Positions 34,643 through 42,549 of a stretch of DNA of 64,000 nt are shown here, one piece after another (positions within the stretch are counted from its first letter, which is position 1; every line of letters begins with the position of its first letter). The notes beneath the pieces are model-generated. The model saw only the letters and a program-made list of their open reading frames with translations. It made no database searches and was not told the DNA's origin. Source of the stretch: JBOGVZ01 sp050692985 (GTDB taxonomy: Bacteria > Actinomycetota > UBA4738 > CALAEC01); NCBI GenBank assembly GCA_050692985.1, contig JBOGVZ010000034.1, positions 1-64,000 of the forward strand, given 5' to 3'. Both the position numbers and the translations under genes were made by a program.

Positions 34643-35182
34643 ATGGATGACGCGTGCACGCTTCGGATGCTCCGCCGGCGACTGGCCGGCCAGCGAGGCA
34701 TGAGCCTCATCGAGCTGATGGTCGTCCTGTCCGTGGTTGGGGTCCTCATCGGGATCGCCGCGCCCACCATCTCCACACACGTGGCCCTCCAGGAGCTCCG
34801 GGGGGGCGCCCGGGAGGTGGTGGAGGTGCTGCGCAACGCCAGGGACTCCGCCATGAACGAGGGGACCCCCCGATACGTGCTGTTCATCCCTCCCCGGAGC
34901 TACCGGGTGTACCGGTTCACCGGCGGGCAGTGGGCGGCCATCACCAACCAGGTGCCCCTGGGAGAGTCCGTGAGCTTCGCCGCGGTGACGTTCCCCCAGC
35001 TGGACCACGTTCCGGTCACCGGCGCCACGGTCCCCCTGGGGGCCGCGTACTTCGACACCAGGGGACGGTACCCGTTCGAGCAGGGAGCCCCGGCGTCCCA
35101 CTCGATCACCCTGGCGGGTGGTTCGGGACGGGAGATCGTGCTGAACCTGTTCCGGCAGACCGGCACGGTGACGGGCCTATGA
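34643..35182 (+). CDS. Minor pilin, FimT/GspH-like
   Basis: 179 residues. Leader ends QRG (G19), then MSLIELMVVLSVVGVLIG with Glu at +5. The globular part has the FimT/GspH pattern (VEVLRNARDSAMNEGTPRYVLFIP), ending in a beta-rich domain. First gene of a four-gene set of minor pilins, which prime pilus assembly and may bind DNA or surfaces. The stop overlaps the next start. Confidence 0.85.
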   Translation: MDDACTLRMLRRRLAGQRGMSLIELMVVLSVVGVLIGIAAPTISTHVALQELRGGAREVVEVLRNARDSAMNEGTPRYVLFIPPRSYRVYRFTGGQWAAITNQVPLGESVSFAAVTFPQLDHVPVTGATVPLGAAYFDTRGRYPFEQGAPASHSITLAGGSGREIVLNLFRQTGTVTGL

Positions 35183-36912
35183 GCCGCCGGGACCAGCGAG
35201 GGTTCACCCTGATCGAGCTGGTGGTGTCCCTGGGCCTGTTCGCCGTGGCCATGGTGAGCATGTCCCTGCTGTTCGACCGGGCCGTGTCCGCCACCGGCCG
35301 GGCCCGGTTCGACCAGGTGGCCAAGACCCTGGCCCAGGAGAAGCTGGAGGAGATCCGCAGCCTGCCGTACCACGTCCCCCACCGGGAGGACACCGCCGAC
35401 GTGGACCTGCTGGACCGGTACTTCCTCGACGCCGACGGGAGCCCCGACGTCACCCCCACTGGGGCCACCGGCACCTACGACGGAACCACCGGGGTGTGGT
35501 CCTACACCTCCACGGAGACCATCGACCGGCCCACCGGGCCGGCGTTCTCCCGCACGGTGGTGGTGCAGTTCGTGCGCATCACCCGGGCGGGGCAGATCGT
35601 GGTCCAGGCCCCCCCGGCCGGCTACGACAGCGACGACCCCAGCCTGGACCAGCCGCCGGGGGACTCGGTGAAGGTGGTGGTGACGGCGGGGTGGACCTCG
35701 CCCACGGGGCCCCGCTCCGCCACCCTGGACACGATCATCACCGGGTTCCGAGGGGGGGAGCCCAGCGTGGAGGCCTCCGGCTCGGTGATCGGGGCCCTGG
35801 TGTCGGGGGTCACCTTCCAGGACGGTGACGTGAACGGCGTGTCCGCGGACCTGCGGGCCACGGTGGCCGAGGCGTCCGTGGCGTTCCGGGAGGTGGCCAG
35901 CGCCTCCGCCCAGGCCTCCGCCGACTCCGTGGACGTGGTGGAACGGCATCCGGACACCAACGTGAACATCCAGGCCGAGCTCCCCACCGACGGCGAGTCC
36001 TCGGCCACGGCGCCGAACTCCACCACGGGGACGTCCCAGTCCACGTCGGCGTCCGTGCAGGCGGGGGCCATGGACTCGGTGGGGTTGCCGGAGGCCACGA
36101 TCGCCCTGTGGGGCCCGGCCGACCCGGCCGCGGCCACCGATGCCCGGGTCTCCGCGCTCCACACCCAGAACCCCGAGAGCCGGGCCCAGGCCACCGCCAC
36201 GGAGTTCGTGCTGAACGCCAGGGACCTCCTCCAGCCCACCCCGAACAAGGCGATCGAGCTGGCCAACGTGACCGGGGTCGTGGAGCAGGGCTCGACCACG
36301 ATCGAGAGCTCGGTGGTCTCGTCGGTGGACATCACGCCGACGCTGGTGCTCCCCGGGGCGGCCATCTGGGCGGCCCCCCAGTTCGAGTCCAACCCCCTGT
36401 TCCAGGGGGTGGTGACCATCGAGTCGATGCACGTCGAGGTGCGGAGCGAGGCCGGGGCCACGTCGTCGGACACCTCCGTGGTGTGGGAGGTGCGGAACCT
36501 GCACGTGTGGGACCCGGACGTGGCTCCGGACGGTGGGTACACCGGCCCGTACACGTTCGGCTTCGACAGCGGGTGCGGGGGGTGGGTGGACGACCCGGGC
36601 CTGTGCGGGCCCCTGCGCACCGACGGCAAGGACGACTTCGAGAACCCCAACCCGGTGCTGATCCCCCAGGCCTACGTGGGCACCGACGCCCAGGGGAACC
36701 CGGCCACCTCGCTGCAGATCGTGGTGGGGGTGACGGTGCGGGGCTCCTCGGCCGACGCCTCCACCGGCGTGTCCGCGGCCACCGCGGCGCAGAAGAACAT
36801 CCTGGCCATCTCCACCAGGGACGACATCACCGGAGCGGCCGCCCTGGAGCCCATGCTGGTGGGCCTGGGCGACGCCACCACGAGCGTGTCCTTCGTGAGC
36901 CATGAGCACTAG
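35179..36912 (+). CDS. Very large minor pilin (PilV-like N-terminus)
   Basis: 577 residues, several times the size of an ordinary minor pilin. The N-terminus is a clear prepilin: basic leader, cut after G8, FTLIELVVSLGLFAVAMVS with Glu at +5, followed by a PilV-like stretch (KTLAQEKLEEIRSLPYHVP). From about residue 180 the chain is Ala/Ser/Thr rich with beta-prone segments and no family I recognise, and two cysteine pairs near GCGGWVDDPGLCGP. It is probably a tip adhesin carried by the pilus. ATG overlaps the previous stop. Confidence 0.8.
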   Translation: MSRRDQRGFTLIELVVSLGLFAVAMVSMSLLFDRAVSATGRARFDQVAKTLAQEKLEEIRSLPYHVPHREDTADVDLLDRYFLDADGSPDVTPTGATGTYDGTTGVWSYTSTETIDRPTGPAFSRTVVVQFVRITRAGQIVVQAPPAGYDSDDPSLDQPPGDSVKVVVTAGWTSPTGPRSATLDTIITGFRGGEPSVEASGSVIGALVSGVTFQDGDVNGVSADLRATVAEASVAFREVASASAQASADSVDVVERHPDTNVNIQAELPTDGESSATAPNSTTGTSQSTSASVQAGAMDSVGLPEATIALWGPADPAAATDARVSALHTQNPESRAQATATEFVLNARDLLQPTPNKAIELANVTGVVEQGSTTIESSVVSSVDITPTLVLPGAAIWAAPQFESNPLFQGVVTIESMHVEVRSEAGATSSDTSVVWEVRNLHVWDPDVAPDGGYTGPYTFGFDSGCGGWVDDPGLCGPLRTDGKDDFENPNPVLIPQAYVGTDAQGNPATSLQIVVGVTVRGSSADASTGVSAATAAQKNILAISTRDDITGAAALEPMLVGLGDATTSVSFVSHEH

Positions 36913-37519
36913 GGACGAGGGGGGGTACACGTTGATCGAGCTCAGCGTGGTCATGTCGGTGTTCGTGATCTTCATGGCCATGGCCTCGCCGTTCATGTTC
37001 GGCCAGCTCCGGTCGGCCGTTCGCACGGAGGACCGCGTGGACATCCAGCAGGAGGCCAGGGCGGCCCTGCGGCTGATGGTCCGTGAGCTCCGGCAGGCCG
37101 AGGAGCTGTACAACACGACCGCCAAGCCCAGCGGCCAGGACAGGCTCTCGTTCGGGGTGGACCTGAACGGAGACGGCCAGCTCAACTCGTACACGGCCAC
37201 GAGCCTGCCCCTCGAGCAGGTCACGTACTACGTCTCCGGCGGGACCCTGTTCCGGGGCAGGGAGCTGGGTCAGGGCCAGCCGCTGGCCGCGGGGGTCACC
37301 GGCCTGGCGTTCACGATCTTCGGCTCGAACCCCGCCCTGGACACGAACGGCGACGGCGTGGTGACCGAGGACGAGCTGGACCTGAACGGGAACGGCAGCT
37401 GGGACCCCCAGGAGCTCCCCAACGTGACCCGGGTGGAGGTCGCGGTGACCGTGGAGCACGGGGACGCCCGGCAGACCTACACCGCGCAGGCCTTCCTCCG
37501 GAACAGGACGTACGGATGA
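36902..37519 (+). CDS. Minor pilin, PilW/GspJ-like, with calcium-binding loops
   Basis: 205 residues. Prepilin leader cut after G8, then YTLIELSVVMSVFVIFM. The body has the PilW-type helix (EARAALRLMVRELRQAEELY). Two textbook EF-hand loops follow each other at D147-TNGDGVVTED-E158 and D160-LNGNGSWDPQ-E171, and a third shorter DLNGDGQLN lies at residue 87. Calcium probably stabilises this subunit or links pilus function to calcium. Start overlaps the previous gene by 11 bases. Confidence 0.85.
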   Translation: MSTRDEGGYTLIELSVVMSVFVIFMAMASPFMFGQLRSAVRTEDRVDIQQEARAALRLMVRELRQAEELYNTTAKPSGQDRLSFGVDLNGDGQLNSYTATSLPLEQVTYYVSGGTLFRGRELGQGQPLAAGVTGLAFTIFGSNPALDTNGDGVVTEDELDLNGNGSWDPQELPNVTRVEVAVTVEHGDARQTYTAQAFLRNRTYG

Positions 37520-38922
37520 TCCGGCTGGGGGAGCAGCGGGGGGTGGCGGCGCTCACGGTGCTGCTGATCACGGCCGTGCTGGCCGTGGCCGGGGCGGTGG
37601 TGGCGTTCGCCGCCGTGGCGGAGCTGGAGATCGGCGCCCGGGACCGCCGGGCCGAGGAGGCGTTCACCGCCGCCGAGGCGGGCCTGGACCAGGCCGCCGC
37701 CCACTTCCTGCGCCAGCCCACGTGGGCGACGCCCCAGACCGCCGAATGCCACAACAACCCGCTGGTCGAGGACGCCGTGGAGTACCGGGACCCGTCGACG
37801 ACGGCCGTGTGCGGGGTCCGCATCACATCCCCCACCAACGGCCGGTTCGACGTGGTCGGTGGCGGGAAGCCGTTCGTCGAGTACACGGTGGTGTCGAGGG
37901 CCACCGACGCCACCGGGGTCTCCCGAACCATGGCCGGTGGATTCCGGATCGAGTCGCTGGACATCCCGTTCGGGATGTTCGTCAACGGGAGCGTGGACCT
38001 CAACGGGACCGCCACCCTGACCCGCCTGAGCCTGCTGGTCAACGGGACGGTCACCTCCCGCAACAACCTGTCCACGGACGCGGACGGCAACGGGGAGTTC
38101 GACGACCCGGACCTAGGGTGGGACTTCCACAAGGAGTTCATCCAGTCGGACCCCCCACCCGCCATGTGCACAGACATCTCGACGGGCCAGCAGGTGGGCT
38201 GCACCGGCGTCTTCTCGAACTTCCAGATCTTCTCCAAGAACCAGGAGCGGAACAGCGACGAGATCCACGTCAACTCGCCCGACCCGTCCGCCTCGGACTT
38301 CCCCACGGACCGCGACAGCCACCAGACCCTGGTCGTGAACGAGGAGCCCCAGGCCGTGGTGAACATCCCCATCGACGACATCCTGGAGCCGATGCAGTCC
38401 CTGAAGCAGCTGGCACAGGAGCAGAGCCTGTTCCTGGACTACCGGAACGGCACGAACGAGACGATCCAGCTCCAGCCCGGCGACCTGGGGACCGCCACGC
38501 GGGAGTTCGAGAAGAACGTCGTGGTGTACATCGACGCCGACGCCGGAGACACGTTCTCCTGGAAGGTCAGTCTCATCCCCGGCAGCACCGCATCGGACAT
38601 CAGGTACACGAACGACGCGGGGGAGCGGGTGGGGTCGCTGTCCGGGGTGATCGTGGTCCGGGGCGGGAGCCTCCGGCTGGAGGCGAACGTGTCGTGGTCG
38701 GGGGCCCTGTTCGTCCCGGAGGGCACGGTCCGGTTGCTGGGTGGGTCGAGCTGCACCTGCACGATCTACGCCCAGGGCTTCTCCTCGCAGGGGGGGAACT
38801 CACTGATCCAGCTCACGCCGGAGTGGTTCGAACGGCTGCCCGGCGGGCTGGTGTCGATCACCCGCACCTCCTTCCAGGAGTGCGAGCCGTTCCAGGCATC
38901 CGCCGTCTGCCCGGAGGGTTGA
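37516..38922 (+). CDS. Minor pilin or pilus tip protein, PilX-like
   Basis: 468 residues. The N-terminus QRGVAALTVLLITAVLAV resembles PilX-type proteins, which carry G before a hydrophobic helix but lack Glu at +5. A typical helix EEAFTAAEAGLDQAA follows. The long C-terminal part is beta-rich with several cysteines (SCTCTIY near residue 413) and one more EF-hand-like loop, D188-ADGNGEFDDP-D199. The ending has a tail rich in cysteine and proline-free turns. Likely part of the pilus tip with the other minor pilins. Start overlaps the previous stop. Confidence 0.75.
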   Translation: MIRLGEQRGVAALTVLLITAVLAVAGAVVAFAAVAELEIGARDRRAEEAFTAAEAGLDQAAAHFLRQPTWATPQTAECHNNPLVEDAVEYRDPSTTAVCGVRITSPTNGRFDVVGGGKPFVEYTVVSRATDATGVSRTMAGGFRIESLDIPFGMFVNGSVDLNGTATLTRLSLLVNGTVTSRNNLSTDADGNGEFDDPDLGWDFHKEFIQSDPPPAMCTDISTGQQVGCTGVFSNFQIFSKNQERNSDEIHVNSPDPSASDFPTDRDSHQTLVVNEEPQAVVNIPIDDILEPMQSLKQLAQEQSLFLDYRNGTNETIQLQPGDLGTATREFEKNVVVYIDADAGDTFSWKVSLIPGSTASDIRYTNDAGERVGSLSGVIVVRGGSLRLEANVSWSGALFVPEGTVRLLGGSSCTCTIYAQGFSSQGGNSLIQLTPEWFERLPGGLVSITRTSFQECEPFQASAVCPEG

Positions 38923-38927
38923 GCCGG

Positions 38928-38933
38928 TAGCAT
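38928..38933 (+). promoter_or_regulatory. -10 box of a probable leaderless pilD transcript
   Basis: TAGCAT is followed by 7 bases and the GTG at 38941, with no ribosome binding site. The peptidase may therefore be transcribed separately from the minor pilins. Confidence 0.45.
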
Positions 38934-38940
38934 CACGGCC

Positions 38941-39723
38941 GTGACTCCCGTGGGCATCGCCCTGTTCGCGATCGCCGGTCTGCTGTTCGGCTCGTTCCTC
39001 ACCGTCGTGGTTCATCGGGTCCCCCGGCAGGAGTCGATCGTGGCCCCCCGGTCCCGATGCCCTCGCTGTGGGACCGAGCTGCGGGCTCGGGACAACCTCC
39101 CGCTCGTGTCCTATCTGCTCCTCCGGGGACGATGCCGGGCCTGCGGGCAGCCGATCTCTCCCGAGTACCCGCTGACCGAGGCGGCCACCGCGGCCCTGTT
39201 CGCCGCCGCCGCCGCCCTGGTGGAGCCGCTGTTCGCGGCGATCCTGGTGGCGCCGTTCCTGGGGCTGATGCTGGCGGTGGGCGTGATCGACGCCCGGTGG
39301 CGCATCGTCCCGAACCGCCTCGTGTATCCCGCCCTGGTCCTGTACGCGGTGGCGATCGTGGCCGGCCACCTGGCGGGGCAGGGGACCGACGCGGTGCGGG
39401 CGGGCATCGGCTTCCTGGCATACGGCGGTCCCATGTTCCTGGTGGCCCTGGCCGTGCCGGCCGGCATGGGGATGGGTGACGTGAAGCTGGCCGCGCTCAT
39501 CGGGCTGGTGCTGGGATCGCTGGGCCTGGGATACGTGGGGGTGGCCGCCTTCGTGGGGATGGTCGGGGGTGGCCTGGGAGCCATCACCGCGGTCGTGGTC
39601 CTGGGATACGGCCGGAAGCACCACATCCCGTTCGGCCCGTTCCTGGCCGGGGGAGCGGCGGTGGCGGCCCTGGTCGGCCCCGCCCTGATCGACCTCTACC
39701 TCTCCCTCCTGGGCGCTCGCTAG
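38941..39723 (+). CDS. pilD: Prepilin peptidase/N-methyltransferase PilD
   Basis: Membrane aspartyl protease (260 residues, family A24) that removes pilin leaders and methylates the new N-terminus. It has the N-terminal methylase domain with a zinc site of four cysteines (C40, C43, C65, C68) and the two catalytic aspartates at D117 (GVIDARWRIVPN) and D180 (GMGMGDVKL), with about eight membrane segments. All key residues are present, so the pilins of this locus can be processed. Confidence 0.95.
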   Translation: MTPVGIALFAIAGLLFGSFLTVVVHRVPRQESIVAPRSRCPRCGTELRARDNLPLVSYLLLRGRCRACGQPISPEYPLTEAATAALFAAAAALVEPLFAAILVAPFLGLMLAVGVIDARWRIVPNRLVYPALVLYAVAIVAGHLAGQGTDAVRAGIGFLAYGGPMFLVALAVPAGMGMGDVKLAALIGLVLGSLGLGYVGVAAFVGMVGGGLGAITAVVVLGYGRKHHIPFGPFLAGGAAVAALVGPALIDLYLSLLGAR

Positions 39724-39725
39724 CC

Positions 39726-39749
39726 CGGGGTCCCACGGCGCGGGCCCCT
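39726..39749 (+). terminator. Terminator hairpin after pilD
   Basis: GGGG-T-CCC pairs with GGGCCCC around ACGGCGC just after the pilD stop, followed by a pyrimidine-rich stretch (TCACTGCTCTTTCC). It separates the pilin/peptidase block from the regulator-pilMNOP operon. Confidence 0.5.
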
Positions 39750-39841
39750 CACTGCTCTTTCCAAGCCCCGATGTTACAGGAGTAAATGACAGCACTGTAG
39801 TTTTAAGGTCAGTCTATGGTTGTCGTGCGTTGTCTCCGATA

Positions 39842-39877
39842 ATGGTGATTGACACCATGGGGGGCTGTTGTTATCGT
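39842..39877 (+). promoter_or_regulatory. Consensus promoter with an overlapping dyad ahead of the HTH-pilMNOP operon
   Basis: TTGACA (39849-39854) and TATCGT (39872-39877) are exactly 17 bases apart, the best -35 box in the window. ATGGTG/CACCAT (39842-39847 and 39853-39858) is a perfect 6-bp dyad with a 5-base spacer that covers the -35 box, so it looks like an operator. Transcription would begin near 39884, at a CGTCCGCC/GGCGGACG hairpin. The surrounding 39757-40000 is strikingly AT-richer than the rest of the window. Confidence 0.65.
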
Positions 39878-39940
39878 GGGCGTCCGCCGTGGCGGACGTG
39901 GCGGATGTGAACGATGGAATACGAGGAAACAAGGAGGTGG

Positions 39941-40000
39941 ATGTTGCAGACGATGTATTTGAGGGCCATGTTGTGGGTGTTTCGAATGTGGAGGTTGTGA
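39941..40000 (+). CDS. Short leader ORF before the HTH gene
   Basis: ATG (39941) or the next codon TTG (39944), placed after AAGGAGG (39931-39937), opens a 19-codon frame MLQTMYLRAMLWVFRMWRL that stops at 40000, two bases before the HTH start at 40003. It would couple translation to the regulator gene. The peptide is hydrophobic and aromatic. Whether it is translated is unknown; no homology is claimed. Confidence 0.35.
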   Translation: MLQTMYLRAMLWVFRMWRL

Positions 40001-40002
40001 AG

Positions 40003-40212
40003 ATGCCCAAGCGGCGCCCGTTCGTGGGTGATCGCCTCCTCACCGTGGGTGAGGTGGCCGGCACCATGCGCGTGTCCAACATGACCGTGTACCGGCTGAT
40101 CAAGGCCGGACAGCTGGCGGCGATCCGGGTCGGCAAGAACTACCGGATCAGGGAGTCGGACGTGAACAAGTACCTGTCGGATCGCTCGGTCCGGGTCGAG
40201 GAGCAGAAGTAG
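40003..40212 (+). CDS. Excisionase-family/BldC-like HTH DNA-binding protein
   Basis: 69 residues with one winged HTH of the excisionase/MerR-like type: LLTVGEVAGTMRVSNMTVYRLIKAGQLAAIRVGKNYRIRES split over residues 12-52. Small proteins of this kind in actinobacteria (for example BldC) are developmental regulators rather than phage excisionases. I start at ATG 40003 because GGAGG (39990-39994) has an 8-base spacing; the frame is open to 39868 but that lies upstream of the predicted transcription start. It is directly fused in transcription to pilM, so it may control the pilus alignment genes and itself through the dyad at 39842-39858. Confidence 0.85.
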   Translation: MPKRRPFVGDRLLTVGEVAGTMRVSNMTVYRLIKAGQLAAIRVGKNYRIRESDVNKYLSDRSVRVEEQK

Positions 40213-41265
40213 GTGGCCCGGGGGGCTATCGGCCTCGACGTGGGCTCGACCGCGGTCCGGGCGGCGGAGCTGTCGCTGGGCTCTGATCCGCCTGCGCTCG
40301 TGCGCGCCGCACAGGTCCCGCTGGCACCCGGGGCGGTCTCTTCGGGGGAGATCCGGGACGTGGACGCCGTGGCCGAGGCCATCCGGGAGCTGTGGCAGCG
40401 AGGGGGCTTCAAGTCGAAGCAGGTCACGATGGGGGTGGGCAACCAGCGGGTCGTGGTCCGTGAGGTCACGGTGCCGGCCATCCCGCCCAAGGAGCTCAAG
40501 CAGTCTCTCCCCCTCCAGGTCCAGGACCTGATCCCCATCCCCATGGAGGACGCGGTCCTCGACTACGACGTGCTGGACGAGCTCGAGCAGGAGGGCGCGC
40601 GCATGCTGCGACTCCTGGTCGTGGCCGCCCAGCGCGAGATGGTGTCTCGATTCGTGTCCGCGGCCGCCGCAGCCAAGCTCGAGCCGGTCGGCATCGACCT
40701 CGTGCCCTTCGCCCTGATCCGCGCGGCCGGTCAGGACGGAGGGCTCGGGCTCGAGGCCGCCGAGCGCGGGGGGGAAGCGGTCATCGACGTTGGCGCCGAC
40801 GTGACGAACATCTGCGTCCACGAGCGAGGCGTGGCCAGGTTCGTCAGGATCCTGCCGACGGGCGGCAAGGACGTGACCACGGCGATGGCCGACTCACTGG
40901 GGATCGGCGAGGAGGACGCCGAGGCGCTCAAGCGGGGGCAGCCGGCCGCGTCCTCGCCGCCCCCCGACGTCGTCCGCAGCTTCCTGGAGGCCCGCGCCGC
41001 GGCGCTCGTGGACGAGATCCGCTCCTCGATCGATTTCTACCGGACCCAGACCGCCGATGCCGAGGTGACCCGAACCCTCGTCACCGGGGGCGGCTCGAAG
41101 CTCCACGGCTTCCTGGAGCGTCTGCGAGAGCGTGTCGGAGGTGACGTCGACCGGGCCCGTCCATTCGAGAAGGTGTCCGTCGAGCTCGACATGGACGCGC
41201 AGACCCTGGCCGAAGCCGAGCCGCTCCTGGCGGTGACGGTTGGCCTTGCCCTCCCCGCCGGATAG
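40213..41265 (+). CDS. pilM: Type IV pilus alignment protein PilM
   Basis: Actin-like ATPase-fold protein, 350 residues, cytoplasmic. It begins with the phosphate 1 motif IGLDVGSTAVRAAEL and has VIDVGADVTNICV as second phosphate motif and LVTGGGSKLHGF near the end. PilM binds the N-terminal tail of PilN. GTG start follows the HTH stop directly, with no gap. Confidence 0.93.
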   Translation: MARGAIGLDVGSTAVRAAELSLGSDPPALVRAAQVPLAPGAVSSGEIRDVDAVAEAIRELWQRGGFKSKQVTMGVGNQRVVVREVTVPAIPPKELKQSLPLQVQDLIPIPMEDAVLDYDVLDELEQEGARMLRLLVVAAQREMVSRFVSAAAAAKLEPVGIDLVPFALIRAAGQDGGLGLEAAERGGEAVIDVGADVTNICVHERGVARFVRILPTGGKDVTTAMADSLGIGEEDAEALKRGQPAASSPPPDVVRSFLEARAAALVDEIRSSIDFYRTQTADAEVTRTLVTGGGSKLHGFLERLRERVGGDVDRARPFEKVSVELDMDAQTLAEAEPLLAVTVGLALPAG

Positions 41266-41268
41266 CCC

Positions 41269-41886
41269 ATGCGGATCAACCTCCTTCCCCCTGAGTACCT
41301 GGAGCGTCAGCGGGCGCGACGGCGGACCCTGGCGGTGATCGCGGTGGGCCTCGTCGTGCTGGCTGCGCTCGGCGGCGTGTACCTGCTCCAGGCCGCGCGG
41401 CTGGCCGGCGTTCGCGACGACCTGGCCCGCCAGGAAGCCGCGAATGACCTCCTGGCCGCCCAGATCGCCGAGCTCCAGAACGTGGCCCAGCTCCAGCAGG
41501 AGGTGCTGGCCAACCGGAGGCTGCTGGCCCAGCTGCTCGTGGACCGCGTTCGGTGGTCGGGCGTGCTGCGGGACGTCTCCCTGGTGATCCCGGGACAGGT
41601 GTGGCTCACGGGGCTCACCGGCACGGTGGCGCCGGCCGCCGCGCCGGCCGCCGAGCCGGGCGCCGCCGGCCCCGGGCTGGTGGCGGAGATGGGGATCAAC
41701 GGGTTCGCCTTCGAGCATCGGGACGTGGCCCTGTGGCTGTCCCGCCTGGAGGACGTGCGGGGGTTCGTGAATCCGTGGCTGTCGAACTCCCAGAAGACGC
41801 TGATCGGGACCCAGCAGGTTGTCCAGTTCACCAGCTCGGTCGACCTGTCCGAGCAGGTCCTGGCTCGGCGCGGAGGGACCTCGTGA
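41269..41886 (+). CDS. pilN: Type IV pilus alignment protein PilN
   Basis: 205 residues, single-pass membrane protein. The first residues contain the PilM-binding motif INLLPPE (3-9), then a membrane segment (about 22-41), a coiled coil (RLAGVRDDLARQEAANDLLAAQ) and a ferredoxin-like extracytoplasmic domain interrupted by an Ala/Pro linker. Starts 3 bases after pilM; the stop overlaps pilO. Confidence 0.92.
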   Translation: MRINLLPPEYLERQRARRRTLAVIAVGLVVLAALGGVYLLQAARLAGVRDDLARQEAANDLLAAQIAELQNVAQLQQEVLANRRLLAQLLVDRVRWSGVLRDVSLVIPGQVWLTGLTGTVAPAAAPAAEPGAAGPGLVAEMGINGFAFEHRDVALWLSRLEDVRGFVNPWLSNSQKTLIGTQQVVQFTSSVDLSEQVLARRGGTS

Positions 41887-42545
41887 ACCGGCGGGCCCCG
41901 ATCATCGCCGCCGGGGCCTCCGTGCTCGTGGCCGTTCTGGTATTCCTGTTCCTGGTGTATCCGAAGTTCGGCCAGATCCGCGAGACGGAGGAGCAGCTCG
42001 CCCAGGCTCGGGCCCAGAACGCGGCCCTCGAGTCGGAGCTGTCGCGGTTGCGGGCGGTGGCCGAGGACCTGCCTCGCCTCCAGCGCCAGCTGGCGCGGTT
42101 CCGTCGGGCCGTCCCCCCCGTGGCCGACCTCCCCGGGCTGATCAATCGTCTCCAGGACGCCGCAGACCTGGCCGGGGTGGACTTCTTCGCGATCTCGCCG
42201 GGCGAGCCCGTCGCCTCCGCGCTGGGCCAGGCCGCGGAGATCCCCGCGACGGTGCAGGTCATCGGGGGGTTCTTCCCCGTGGACGAGTTCCTGTTCCGCC
42301 TGGAGACCCTGCCCCGAGCGGCCAAGGTGACGAACATCTCCGTAGCCGAAGGCCCCGACGGCCTGCCCCAGATCGACATCAACCTCCAGGTCCTCTTCTT
42401 CACCACGGACACGGACGCCGGACCCGGCGCTCCGTTGGAGGAGCCCTCCCCGGAGGCCTCGCCCAGCCCGGAGGCATCCCCCGGGGCCACGCCCACGCCG
42501 TCCCCGACGCCGTCCCCGACGCCGTCCCCGACCGAGGGAGCCTGA
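41883..42545 (+). CDS. pilO: Type IV pilus alignment protein PilO
   Basis: 220 residues from a GTG overlapping the pilN stop. Layout is the same as PilN: membrane segment (about residues 8-26), coiled coil (IRETEEQLAQARAQNAALESEL) and a globular domain ending in INLQVLFFTT. The last 40 residues are a Pro/Thr/Ser tail made in part by a 12-bp tandem repeat. Forms a dimer with PilN between PilM and the cell surface. Confidence 0.9.
   Translation: MNRRAPIIAAGASVLVAVLVFLFLVYPKFGQIRETEEQLAQARAQNAALESELSRLRAVAEDLPRLQRQLARFRRAVPPVADLPGLINRLQDAADLAGVDFFAISPGEPVASALGQAAEIPATVQVIGGFFPVDEFLFRLETLPRAAKVTNISVAEGPDGLPQIDINLQVLFFTTDTDAGPGAPLEEPSPEASPSPEASPGATPTPSPTPSPTPSPTEGA
42495..42530 (+). repeat. 12-bp tandem repeat, three copies, in the pilO tail
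   Basis: The unit ACGCCGTCCCCG occurs three times in a row and codes for repeated TPSP. The copy number can change without breaking the frame, so the length of the extracellular tail could vary between strains. Confidence 0.85.
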
Positions 42546-42549
42546 CCAC

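Noticed and set aside
34900..37224. 774-codon antisense open frame over the minor pilins
   Set aside because: Shadow of GC-rich codon bias; product is His/Gly/Arg-rich with no recognisable domain.
39868..40002. N-terminal extension of the HTH gene from 39868
   Set aside because: The extension begins upstream of the predicted transcription start and overlaps the -10 box; the ATG at 40003 has a proper ribosome binding site.
40003..40212. Excisionase gene as a sign of a prophage
   Set aside because: No integrase, attachment repeat or phage gene is near; it is co-directional and directly joined to pilM, so a chromosomal regulator is more likely.
42495..42530. Tandem repeat as a CRISPR-like array
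   Set aside because: Three 12-bp units without spacers, coding for a Pro/Thr/Ser tail of PilO; a simple coding repeat.
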